Below are positions 16,537-24,786 of a stretch of 64,000 nucleotides of DNA, one piece after another. A program made the position numbers and the translations under genes. Location of the stretch: the NCBI GenBank assembly GCA_030065915.1, contig JASJCQ010000002.1, forward strand, positions 62,001 through 126,000, given 5' to 3'. The notes beneath the pieces are model-generated. The model saw nothing but the letters and a program-made list of their open reading frames with translations, was not told the DNA's origin and made no database searches. The DNA comes from Woeseiaceae bacterium (GTDB taxonomy: Bacteria; Pseudomonadota; Gammaproteobacteria; Steroidobacterales; Woeseiaceae). Each line of letters starts with the position of its first letter. The first letter of the stretch is position 1.

Positions 16537-17409
16537 GTGGGACACGTCCACGGCAACAGTAACCAGGCGCGCGTTCTCGTAGCGCTCGTGCTGACTGGAC
16601 TGTTCATGATCGTCGAGGTGATAGGCGGTCTGCTGTCGGGCAGCCTCGCGCTGTTGGCCGACGCCGGGCACATGTTCACAGACACCATGGCGCTGGGACT
16701 CGCGGCGCTGGCTTTCCAGGTCAGCAAACGCCCTGCGGGTAGCAGGATGAGTTATGGATATCAGCGTTTCCAGATACTTGCCGCGTTCGTCAATGGTCTC
16801 AGCCTGCTCGTTATCGTTGGCTGGATCGCCTTCGAGGCGATTCAGCGCCTGCTCGCGCCGCAGCCGGTCATGGGCGCCACTATGTTACTGGTCGCGTCGG
16901 CCGGCCTGGTCGTCAATGTTGTCGCATTCGCTGTGCTGCACGGTGGCGATCGCGAGAACCTGAACATACGAGGTGCCGCCCTGCACGTGGCCGGGGACTT
17001 GCTGGGCTCTGTCGCTGCAATCGCTGCGGCAATCATCATTATTTACACCGGCTGGATGCCCATCGACCCCATTCTTTCGGTCGCCGTCGCCGGATTGATA
17101 CTCAAGAGTGCATGGGTACTGGTCAAACGCAGCGCTCATATCCTGCTGGAGGGCGCTCCGGAATGGTTCGACCATCACGAAATGCAGGACAAGCTCGTCG
17201 CTCAGCTGCCCGCCGTCAAGGAGATTCACCATGTGCATGTCTGGGGGCTGACGCAGCAGAGCCTGATGCTAACGATGCACGTAACGCTGGATGAGGCCGA
17301 CACGGATCCGTCGAGAACGATCAGGGAGGTCAAGCAGGTTCTGAAGTCTGAGTACGGCATAGGGCATTCGACGATAGAAATCGAATACGCCCACTGCGCC
17401 GATTCCTAG
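16537..17409 (+). CDS. Cation diffusion facilitator (zinc/cadmium exporter type)
   Basis: A 290-residue CDF transporter with six predicted membrane helices and a cytoplasmic C-terminal domain. The metal site is made by A-D-A-G-H-M-F-T-D in helix 2 and H-V-A-G-D in helix 5, the HxxxD/HxxxD arrangement of Zn/Cd exporters. The C-terminal domain (from about residue 200) ends with H-H-V-H-V-W-G-L-T and I-E-I-E, as in the CzcD/ZitB branch. An N-terminal M-G-H-V-H-G supplies a short His segment. The start is GTG. It exchanges cytoplasmic zinc for protons at the inner membrane. The gene stands alone apart from the small frame just before it. Confidence 0.93.
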   Translation: MGHVHGNSNQARVLVALVLTGLFMIVEVIGGLLSGSLALLADAGHMFTDTMALGLAALAFQVSKRPAGSRMSYGYQRFQILAAFVNGLSLLVIVGWIAFEAIQRLLAPQPVMGATMLLVASAGLVVNVVAFAVLHGGDRENLNIRGAALHVAGDLLGSVAAIAAAIIIIYTGWMPIDPILSVAVAGLILKSAWVLVKRSAHILLEGAPEWFDHHEMQDKLVAQLPAVKEIHHVHVWGLTQQSLMLTMHVTLDEADTDPSRTIREVKQVLKSEYGIGHSTIEIEYAHCADS

Positions 17410-17570
17410 AGGCTCGCCAGCCGGCGGCTGGATCGTCAGAACGCTTCTCGGACCGCTCGTATGCTTGTGTGTACACGTCGCCACCCTCATCAAGCTTTTC
17501 CTCGTCATCCATCTACCTGGCAAACCTCCTGGTTCGCGGTGGATCGCGTCGTCCGAGCGTGTTCCCAGGA

Positions 17571-18095
17571 TCAATCGGGATCGATGACGCCGATGTAGGG
17601 CAGGGTGCGGCCGAACTCGTCGTAGTCGAGACCGTAGCCGACGACCCACTCGTCGCCGATCGGGAATCCTACGTAGTCGATAGGCACGTCGGCGACTGTT
17701 GCCTCGGCCTTGTGCAGCAGCGCACAGGTCTTAAGCGATGCGGGATTCCGGGACTTTAAGATCTGGATCAGGTACTTCAGCGTGTTGCCGGTATCGACAA
17801 TGTCCTCGACGATCAACACATGCCGACCGGCGATGTCGCCGCGGACGTCCATGATCATCCGGACCGCGCCACTCGTTGCACCGTGGTAGCTCGATACCGC
17901 GATGAATTCCACGGTGCGATCGATGTCCAGTTTCCTGCTGAGGTCGGCCAGGAAAATGAACGAGCCTTTCAGGATACCGATCAGGACGACGTTGCCTTTG
18001 TCACGATAATCGTCAGATATGGCCTTCGCGAGTTCACCGACACGACGTTCGATCTGCTCCTCGCTAAACAGCGTGCTCCTGACAGTCTTCTGCAC
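17571..18095 (-). CDS. hpt: Hypoxanthine phosphoribosyltransferase
   Basis: A 174-residue type I phosphoribosyltransferase. The PRPP-binding loop V-L-I-V-E-D-I-V-D-T-G-N-T-L is near residues 95-108 and the purine-side segment I-G-D-E-W-V-V-G-Y-G-L-D-Y near the C-terminus. It salvages hypoxanthine (and guanine) to nucleoside monophosphates. The GTG at 18095 was chosen because GGGAG lies eight bases upstream and family members start just before the S-E-E-Q-I helix; a longer frame upstream shows no similarity. It is divergent from a deoxynucleoside kinase, so two nucleotide salvage genes share an 81-bp promoter region. Confidence 0.95.
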   Translation of the reverse strand: MQKTVRSTLFSEEQIERRVGELAKAISDDYRDKGNVVLIGILKGSFIFLADLSRKLDIDRTVEFIAVSSYHGATSGAVRMIMDVRGDIAGRHVLIVEDIVDTGNTLKYLIQILKSRNPASLKTCALLHKAEATVADVPIDYVGFPIGDEWVVGYGLDYDEFGRTLPYIGVIDPD

Positions 18096-18176
18096 TCGAC
18101 TTCTCCCGGGACCCTGGCTCCAGCTTAAGAGAACTTTTCTCTCGACGCCACAGCGCGATGCGGTAAGGTAGCGCCA

Positions 18177-18803
18177 ATGAAGAGGTCGATCGCAATCGCC
18201 GGAAATATGGGTGCCGGAAAATCGACCCTGGTCGACTTCCTGGCACGCCATTACGACGTCCAGCCCTTCTACGAACCGAACGACGAGAATCCCTACCTCG
18301 CAGACTTCTACAAGGATATGAAACGCTGGGCCTTCCAGTCACAGCTGTATTTCCTGTCGAACAAGTTTCGCTTGCACCAGGAGCTGGACCGGCAACCCGG
18401 TGTCGTGGCGCTGGATCGTACGATCTTCGAGGACGCCGAGATTTTCGCGACGGCGCTGCACCAGATGCGAAAAATCTCGAAACGGGACTGGGAGACGTAC
18501 CAGGGCTTCTACCATGCCATCCTCGATGCCATCCGGCCGCCCGACTTGATGATTTACCTGCGCTGCTCAATGCGTACATTGCGGAAGCGAATTCGCATGC
18601 GTGGCCGGGCGATGGAGAGGGACGTGCCGCTGTCATATCTCAAACGTCTCGATCGCCTGTACGAGGGCTGGATAGCGTCTTACGACCTGTCGGACGTGCT
18701 CGTTCTGGAGACTGACGAACTCGACTACATTCACGATATGGTCAGTCGGATCGACGTCATGCAGCGTATCGAGGCTGTCCTGCCCGAATCGGCGACACGT
18801 TAA
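18177..18803 (+). CDS. Deoxynucleoside kinase (dNK/dGK family)
   Basis: A 208-residue kinase with the P-loop G-N-M-G-A-G-K-S-T at residues 9-17, Y-E-P-N-D-E-N-P-Y-L shortly after, D-R-T-I-F-E-D-A around residue 82 (the DRS-type catalytic motif), and R-I-R-M-R-G-R-A-M-E as the arginine-rich lid. It phosphorylates deoxynucleosides, probably deoxyadenosine or deoxyguanosine, for salvage. TAAGG precedes the ATG. Which base it prefers cannot be read from the sequence. It faces away from hpt. Confidence 0.92.
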   Translation: MKRSIAIAGNMGAGKSTLVDFLARHYDVQPFYEPNDENPYLADFYKDMKRWAFQSQLYFLSNKFRLHQELDRQPGVVALDRTIFEDAEIFATALHQMRKISKRDWETYQGFYHAILDAIRPPDLMIYLRCSMRTLRKRIRMRGRAMERDVPLSYLKRLDRLYEGWIASYDLSDVLVLETDELDYIHDMVSRIDVMQRIEAVLPESATR

Positions 18804-18840
18804 TAAGGGATATCCACTACGGAATGCGGTTGCGGGTCGT

Positions 18841-18859
18841 AATGCGAATAATTACCATT
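18841..18859. promoter_or_regulatory. Fur box upstream of feoAB
   Basis: AATGCGAATAATTACCATT is a 19-bp near-palindrome (7 of 9 pairs) whose core matches the Fur consensus TGATAATNATTATCA at 12 of 14 defined positions. It lies 59 bp before the feoA ATG. Iron-loaded Fur would repress feoAB. Confidence 0.75.
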
Positions 18860-18917
18860 CAGTCATCAAGATCAGGATGCTTGAGAGACGCATAAATCTC
18901 CGGCTGCAACACGTCAA

Positions 18918-19169
18918 ATGGCAGAATCAGGCAAGACACTCGCATCGATGAATGCTGGCGACAAGGTCGTTATCGATGCCGTCGATACCAGGGACCCACA
19001 AGTACGGCGCCTGATGACGCTCGGCCTCGTTGAGGGTGCCGAGATCGAACATGCGACGTCGGCACTCGGCGGCGACCCCATCGAGTTCATCCTGTTTGGC
19101 CAAGCCATATCCATGCGCCGCGAGCAGGCCAGGGCGTTTTCAGTGTCACCTGTCGGAGCCGGTGAATAG
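18918..19169 (+). CDS. feoA: Ferrous iron transport protein A
   Basis: An 83-residue SH3-like cytoplasmic protein with the FeoA pattern: L-A-S-M-N-A-G-D-K-V-V near the start, R-R-L-M-T-L-G-L-V-E-G in the middle and a final I-S-M-R-R-E-Q-A-R. FeoA is a small partner of FeoB in Fe(II) uptake. It is followed by feoB with an 8-bp overlap and preceded by a Fur box. Confidence 0.95.
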   Translation: MAESGKTLASMNAGDKVVIDAVDTRDPQVRRLMTLGLVEGAEIEHATSALGGDPIEFILFGQAISMRREQARAFSVSPVGAGE

Positions 19170-21336
19170 ACCCTCCGAAACTCGCGTTCCTGCCCACAAG
19201 ATAGCAGTAAGTCGGCGATCCGACGCCAGCGTTGCGGTGGTTGGCAACCCGAATTCGGGCAAGAGTACGCTGTTCAATCGATTAACCGGACTGCGCCAGC
19301 GAATCGGCAACTACCCCGGTGTGACCGTGGAGCGTCACGTCGGCGAGATGACGCATGACGGCGTCAAGCTGGAACTGGTCGACCTGCCGGGTACGCATGC
19401 GTTGAGTGCGCACTCGTTCGAGGAGATGATCGCCGTCAACGTGATCTTTGACCGGATGCCGGGCGCGTCTGCGCCCGATGGCATTCTTGCGGTCATCGAT
19501 TCGACGAATCTCTACCAGGGCCTGTACCTTCTGCAGCAGCTCATTGAGATGGACTGTCCGATTGCTGTCGCGCTCACGATGACGGACGTCGCACAGGCTG
19601 CCGGTATCAACATCGACATTGATGCGCTGTCGGCCCGCCTTGGCGGTATACCGGTTCATCCGGTAACGGCGACCACCGGGCAGGGCATTGATGCGCTGAA
19701 AGACACGCTGAGCACACTGCCCGATCAGTCCAGGGAGTCTATCGATCCCGCCTGGCCCGCGCTGTTCGACGCAGCGAGACAACTGGATCCGGGCCACTCG
19801 GTTGCCGAAGTCGGGCGCCTGATCGTCGACGGGCCGGACGACGCCAATAAGTCACTCGCGACTGAATTGCTGCCCGAGAAGCAAACAGCGTTTGACGCGA
19901 TTCGTGCCTCGCTGTTCGGCGACGACGAGCCATTAGCCGCGGAGGCCCGTGCCCGCTACGCGTGGGTTCGAAAAACGATGGATGAGGTTCAGGAGACGTT
20001 GCCTGTCTACAAGACCCTCGGCGCAAAGATCATACGGTTTGCGAATCGCCCGATACCGGGAACGATCGGTCTGTTCGTCGTCATGGCCATCGTATTCCAG
20101 GCCGTGTTTGCCTGGGCAACGCCGATCATGGACCTAATCGATTCAGCGACCTCTGCGCTCAGCGGCGCAGCCGTAGACGCTCTCGGCGACGGTGCATTCG
20201 CGAGCCTGGTCGGCGACGGGATCATCGCCGGTGTCGGCAGCGTCATCATCTTCCTGCCGCAGATCCTGATTCTCTTCCTGTTCATCATACTGCTCGAGGA
20301 CTCCGGCTTCCTCGCTCGCGCGGCATACCTGCTCGACAGGGCGATGCGATCGGTAGGCCTCTCAGGGCAGTCGATTATCCCGATGATTTCGAGTTTCGCC
20401 TGCGCCGTTCCAGGCATCATGGCAACACGCGTAATACCCAACCGTCGCGATCGCATCGCGACCATTCTCGCCGCACCGTTCATGACCTGCTCGGCGCGCC
20501 TGCCGGTATACGCCTTGTTGATCGCAGCCTTCGTACCGGCAAGGAATGTCGGGTTCCTGAACCTGCAGGGGCTTGTGCTGTTTGCTCTGTATCTCTTCGG
20601 CATTGTCATGGGGGTGCTGACCGCGCTGTTGCTCAGGCAGACGGCCTTGCGCGGGCCGAAGCCGCCTTTCGCGCTGATGCTGCCGGCATTCCGCAGGCCG
20701 AACCTTCGAACGGTGCTGATCCAGCTGCTGGGCAGGGCTAAAGTGTTCCTCTACCGGGCAGGCACGGTCATTTTCGTCGTGGCTCTGATCGTTTGGGCAC
20801 TTGCCTACTACCCCCGATCCGACGACGTGGCCGAGTTCACCGTGGCGGCGCAGGCACAAGCGGAGCAGAGCCTGTCCGGAGAGCGACTGGCGGATGCACT
20901 CGAAGAGATTGGCAACCGCGCAGCGGCATTGCAGCTGGAACAAAGTTGGCTCGGACGGATGGGCAAGACGGTGGAGCCTCTGTTCAGCCCTTTAGGTTGG
21001 GACTGGCGCGTCTCATCGGCCGTCATCGCAGGCTTTCCTGCGCGAGAGGTGGTCATCGCCGTTCTGGGTACCGTGTACGCAGTCGGCGACGAAGCGGATG
21101 AGGCTCGCCTGTCGGAGCGAATAAAGTCTGCGAGCTGGCCGGATGGTCGGCCCGTATTCACGTTGCCGATGGCGGTCGGTCTGTTGATCTTCTACGCGCT
21201 ATGCCTGCAGTGTGCAGCGACGATCGCAGTCATCCGCCGCGAGACCAACAGCTGGCGATGGCCCGTATTCGCATGGGCGTACATGTCGGCGCTGGGATAC
21301 GTCGGCGCACTTCTGGCTTTCCAGCTCGGCAGCTAG
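19162..21336 (+). CDS. feoB: Ferrous iron transporter B
   Basis: A 724-residue inner-membrane Fe(II) transporter with an N-terminal G-protein domain: G1 G28-N-P-N-S-G-K-S-T, G3 D-L-P-G-T-H, and M-T-D in the place of G4. A helical GDI region is followed by two Gate domains with the conserved cysteines in S-F-A-C-A-V-P-G-I and F-M-T-C-S-A-R-L-P-V-Y-A-L. The GTG at 19162 was chosen because GGAG lies eight bases upstream and it overlaps the feoA stop; a frame running further upstream is a shadow of feoA. No feoC follows. Confidence 0.96.
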   Translation: MNRPSETRVPAHKIAVSRRSDASVAVVGNPNSGKSTLFNRLTGLRQRIGNYPGVTVERHVGEMTHDGVKLELVDLPGTHALSAHSFEEMIAVNVIFDRMPGASAPDGILAVIDSTNLYQGLYLLQQLIEMDCPIAVALTMTDVAQAAGINIDIDALSARLGGIPVHPVTATTGQGIDALKDTLSTLPDQSRESIDPAWPALFDAARQLDPGHSVAEVGRLIVDGPDDANKSLATELLPEKQTAFDAIRASLFGDDEPLAAEARARYAWVRKTMDEVQETLPVYKTLGAKIIRFANRPIPGTIGLFVVMAIVFQAVFAWATPIMDLIDSATSALSGAAVDALGDGAFASLVGDGIIAGVGSVIIFLPQILILFLFIILLEDSGFLARAAYLLDRAMRSVGLSGQSIIPMISSFACAVPGIMATRVIPNRRDRIATILAAPFMTCSARLPVYALLIAAFVPARNVGFLNLQGLVLFALYLFGIVMGVLTALLLRQTALRGPKPPFALMLPAFRRPNLRTVLIQLLGRAKVFLYRAGTVIFVVALIVWALAYYPRSDDVAEFTVAAQAQAEQSLSGERLADALEEIGNRAAALQLEQSWLGRMGKTVEPLFSPLGWDWRVSSAVIAGFPAREVVIAVLGTVYAVGDEADEARLSERIKSASWPDGRPVFTLPMAVGLLIFYALCLQCAATIAVIRRETNSWRWPVFAWAYMSALGYVGALLAFQLGS

Positions 21337-21362
21337 CCCGAGTATCTCACCGATTGCGAGGG

Positions 21363-22520
21363 CTAGAGTTCGCACAATATCTCGGCGGCGCGTGTCAGCG
21401 TCTCGTCGTCCTTGGCGAAACAGAATCGCAACCGATGGCCACTGAACGGCGTCTCACAGAACACGGACAACGGTATCGTTGCGATACCGTTGTCCGTCGT
21501 CCATTGTTCCGCAACCTCGACGTCGGGTTGGTCGGAAATCTCGCTGTAGTCAGCGACCTGGAAGAACGTGCTCCTGGACGGGCGCAGGCGCAGTCGTGAG
21601 GGTTCCAGCAGATCGCAAAACAGGTCGCGCTTCTGTTGGTAGAACCCCGACAGCGCAAGGTAGAACGCCGGGTCACTCTCAAGGTAATCCGCCAAGGCAA
21701 ACTGTGCCGGCGTGTTCACGGCGAATGTCGTGAATTGGTGCACCTTGCGGAACTCGGTCGTCAAATGCGCGGGCGCGGCAGCGTAGCCGACTTTCCAGCC
21801 GGTCGCATGGAACGTCTTGCCGAACGACGAAATGACAATGCTGCGTTCCCACAACTCATCGTGAGATAGCACGCTGTCATGCAGGACGTCGTCAAACACG
21901 ATGTGCTCATAGACTTCGTCGCTGATGACGTACACGTCTGTGTCGCGAAGGAGGCTGGCCAGCGTGTCCAGTCCGTCGCGACCGATGACCGCACCCGTCG
22001 GGTTGTGGGGGAAATTCAGGACGATGGCCCGCGTCTTCGGCGACACAGCGTCGGCAACAGGCTGCCAGTCGACGACGAATTCATCATCATGTATGGCCAG
22101 TGGCACATGGACGGCCCGGCCACCGGACAACTCGATTGCCGGCTCGTAGGCATCGTAAGCCGGGTCCAGCACGATGACTTCGTCGCCCGGCCTGATTAGT
22201 GCGGTGATCGCGCTGAACAGTCCCTCGGTCGCTCCCGTCGATACGGTCAGCTCGTTTTCGGTGTCGAGAGATCGACCCTGGGTGCGGAAGGTCTTGTTCG
22301 CGATGGCTCGCAACAACGATGGCACGCCGGACATAGGCGCGTACTGGTTCGCGCCGTGCGTAAGGTAGTGCTCGAAACGTTCGAGCAACGCGTCGGGCGG
22401 TTCGAAGCTGGGGAAGCCTTGCGACAGGTTGATGGCGCCGGTCTCTTCCGCTAGCCGGCTCATGACGGAGAAGATAGTTGTGCCGACATGTGGCAGCTTG
22501 CTGTCGAGGGTCTTATGCAC
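21363..22520 (-). CDS. PLP-dependent aminotransferase, YbdL/methionine-kynurenine type
   Basis: A 385-residue fold-type I aminotransferase. S-K-L-P-H-V-G-T-T-I-F near the start, L-S-Q-G-F-P-S-F at about 33-40, N-F-P-H-N-P-T-G near residue 165, and the PLP lysine in S-S-F-G-K-T-F-H-A-T-G-W-K-V-G all match E. coli YbdL, which prefers methionine; family members also accept kynurenine or glutamine. The GTG at 22520 gives a length nearly equal to YbdL; the ribosome-binding site is poor, and a TTG 13 codons upstream is an alternative. It converges with feoB. Confidence 0.92.
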   Translation of the reverse strand: MHKTLDSKLPHVGTTIFSVMSRLAEETGAINLSQGFPSFEPPDALLERFEHYLTHGANQYAPMSGVPSLLRAIANKTFRTQGRSLDTENELTVSTGATEGLFSAITALIRPGDEVIVLDPAYDAYEPAIELSGGRAVHVPLAIHDDEFVVDWQPVADAVSPKTRAIVLNFPHNPTGAVIGRDGLDTLASLLRDTDVYVISDEVYEHIVFDDVLHDSVLSHDELWERSIVISSFGKTFHATGWKVGYAAAPAHLTTEFRKVHQFTTFAVNTPAQFALADYLESDPAFYLALSGFYQQKRDLFCDLLEPSRLRLRPSRSTFFQVADYSEISDQPDVEVAEQWTTDNGIATIPLSVFCETPFSGHRLRFCFAKDDETLTRAAEILCEL

Positions 22521-22559
22521 GGCCGGCTGACAATGACACCGTGCGGTGCAGCAAGTCAA

Positions 22560-24038
22560 TCAGCGCACACGCACCAGGAATACGAAGGAGAAACTGGGGT
22601 TGACTCCGCCGCTGCTCGCAGCAAGCGCTCCCGTCGGTGACAGCGAGAAAGCCGTTACCGCTGCGTCGAATCCATCATCGTCGGCTGTCGGTGAGTAGCC
22701 GAGTGGCGTACCACCGGGCTGGTTGCTGAAATTGGCGTTTGTCGCATAGTCGAAGCTCAAGCCCGAGGTGTTCCCGACATCGACAAAGCGGATCGGGTCA
22801 CCGCCGTTGGTATCAACATAGAGCTCGGTGTTTGCAGGTACTGGGTCAAAGATTCTGACCGAATTCGCATCTGCAGCGCCCGGTCCGGAATTCGTGACCG
22901 AGATCGTGTACTCAACGATAGCGCCAGGAATCGTCTTGGGATTGATCGTACCGTTGACCGGGTCGGACAAGGTCCGTGCGACCTTGGTCACCAGCAGGTT
23001 CGGCAACGGCACCTGCACGAAACAGACGTCGTCGATATGCCAGAAGTCATAGATGGTGCCGGATCCGCCGGTCATTCGGAATCGCAGGCGAAAGCCCGCG
23101 TGACGCCCCGCCGCCGGCAACGAGTAGGTTCGGCTCTGGGCCTGGCCCGGCAGACCACCGCCAACGAACGTCTCCAACGTTACCCAGCTGTTGCCGTTGT
23201 CCAGGTATTCGATAACGAGGTTCTCGCTACCGTCCGGATTCTCACTGAAGCTGTCGGCGCCCCGCCGAACCCAAAGCGTCAGGTCAGATAATGCCGGGTT
23301 GCTGGTGTCGATCACGTTCGATTCGACATTTACAACGCCGCCATTGAGAAACAGCGAATTGTCGGGCGAGAGGGATGTGGCGCTGCTGATGCCGGCAAGG
23401 CCGCCGGACGAAGTCACGACCCAGTTGTTCAGGCCGCCCTCGAAGTCGTCGCAGACGCCGACGCCCAGAGGCGGCTGGGGCGCGATCTCTGTCACGACGA
23501 CGTCGTCGAAATGCCAGTAGTCGAAGTCAACGCCGCTGCCCTGCGTTTGCCTGACTCTCAATGCGAGTGACCCGTGCAACGCATCCGCGGGGAGCACGTA
23601 GGCATCCTCGTATATCTGTCCGTTCGTGCCTGAGCCCAGGTAGCTGCCCAGGGTCGCCCAGGTACCATTCGCGCGCCGGTACTCGATGACGAAGTCTTCA
23701 TTGGTGTCAGTATCTTCACTGTTGGGCAGTGCGTCGCTTCCGCGGCGAATCCAGATCTCGAGCCTCGCCGCCGGGACAGCGGCATTGAAGGTCGGACCGG
23801 TCACGGTGACGGCGCCGCGTCTCGTGAACGCAGCCCTGGGATTCGACCCGGACGTCTGGCCGCCGGTCAGAATGCCCGCACGAGAAGCATTGGACGCAGA
23901 CCACGGCGCGAGACTGTTGTCGTTGAAGTTATCGCTGAACAGGATATCGCCGGGTGCGGCGGACGCACTCGACAGCGCCAGCAGCAATATCGCTGCCAGC
24001 GTGAGCCGCCCGGAGGTTGTCGTCGAGATCATTCTCAT
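22560..24038 (-). CDS. Secreted protein with two MAM-like domains and a DUF11 domain
   Basis: A 492-residue exported protein: signal peptide to about residue 27 (L-L-A-L-S-S-A-S-A), then two related beta domains. Domain 1 (about 35-185) and domain 2 (about 200-345) share W-I/V-R-R-G-S/A-D, F/L-V-I-E-Y, W-A/V-T-L and F-D/Y-x-W-H-F/I-D-D-V, the pattern of MAM/concanavalin-like adhesion domains. A DUF11-like domain follows (about 350-475, V-E-Y-T-I-S-V-T-N-S-G-P-G). There is no C-terminal anchor or sorting signal I can recognise. It is likely a cell-surface or extracellular protein; the ligand is unknown. The neighbouring genes give no further clue. Confidence 0.8.
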   Translation of the reverse strand: MRMISTTTSGRLTLAAILLLALSSASAAPGDILFSDNFNDNSLAPWSASNASRAGILTGGQTSGSNPRAAFTRRGAVTVTGPTFNAAVPAARLEIWIRRGSDALPNSEDTDTNEDFVIEYRRANGTWATLGSYLGSGTNGQIYEDAYVLPADALHGSLALRVRQTQGSGVDFDYWHFDDVVVTEIAPQPPLGVGVCDDFEGGLNNWVVTSSGGLAGISSATSLSPDNSLFLNGGVVNVESNVIDTSNPALSDLTLWVRRGADSFSENPDGSENLVIEYLDNGNSWVTLETFVGGGLPGQAQSRTYSLPAAGRHAGFRLRFRMTGGSGTIYDFWHIDDVCFVQVPLPNLLVTKVARTLSDPVNGTINPKTIPGAIVEYTISVTNSGPGAADANSVRIFDPVPANTELYVDTNGGDPIRFVDVGNTSGLSFDYATNANFSNQPGGTPLGYSPTADDDGFDAAVTAFSLSPTGALAASSGGVNPSFSFVFLVRVR

Positions 24039-24154
24039 GCAGATTCTGGAGTCATTTCCAAAAAATCTTATCTAGATTAGAGGCTTTCCGACGAGCTTCA
24101 CATAATCGACGTCACAAAACGGGCAAGAAAGCGGTAGCGCGCCGCCACGCGGAT

Positions 24155-24622
24155 CTAGCTGAGCCCCAACAGGGCGGGGTCGACAAAGAAGACGTGCACG
24201 ATCAGCACGCCGGGTCGCTTCTGCTCAATACCGGATAGCAGGAAGTTGACGGCTTCATCGTCGCGGACCGGTCCGGGATGGTTGTAGACCAGGCCGTTGA
24301 AGTTCTCGCTGCGAAATATGTGCAGTTCTTCCCCGGCAGCGAGCCGATCGGCGACTCTCATCAGGTGTGCATCCAGGGCGTTGCGGAACTTGCTGAAATT
24401 CAGTTTGCCGTCGAACTGAGCGTGGTCCAGCTTCAGGTCGCAGCGAACCTTCGCTTCCTCGCCAATACTGATCTCCATGAAAGGCACAACCTCGCCTCGC
24501 TGCAGCGACGTGAACAGCGCCTTGGCGCTGGTCTTGTCCGCATCGAAAAACTGCTGTCGAAAATTGTTATTTAGCGCCGTCGCGATCTGCTGCGGCATCA
24601 GGGTGAATTGTTGTGTGGCCAT
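24155..24622 (-). CDS. Conserved-looking hypothetical protein
   Basis: A 155-residue soluble protein without signal peptide or membrane helix, not recognised. It begins M-A-T-Q-Q-F-T-L-M-P, has a long helix-forming N-terminal third, V-P-F-M-E-I-S-I near residue 48 and V-L-I-V-H-V-F-F-V-D-P near the end. Codon use looks like that of its neighbours. It is divergent from the gene at 24787, with 164 bp between the start codons, which raises the chance of common control. No function can be assigned. Confidence 0.65.
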   Translation of the reverse strand: MATQQFTLMPQQIATALNNNFRQQFFDADKTSAKALFTSLQRGEVVPFMEISIGEEAKVRCDLKLDHAQFDGKLNFSKFRNALDAHLMRVADRLAAGEELHIFRSENFNGLVYNHPGPVRDDEAVNFLLSGIEQKRPGVLIVHVFFVDPALLGLS

Positions 24623-24786
24623 AGGTCTGGCTTAAGCTGGTCAGGCGACAGTCTAAAACAGTTCAACCGTATTCCGATAGGCGGAAGGACCGGCGGTCGA
24701 GGCCGGAACGGTCAGATGATACGCTCGTACTACTCAAGTTGGCCCTGCTTCAGGCCGATGGAGATCGTAGATGGAAGGAAAAGGCG

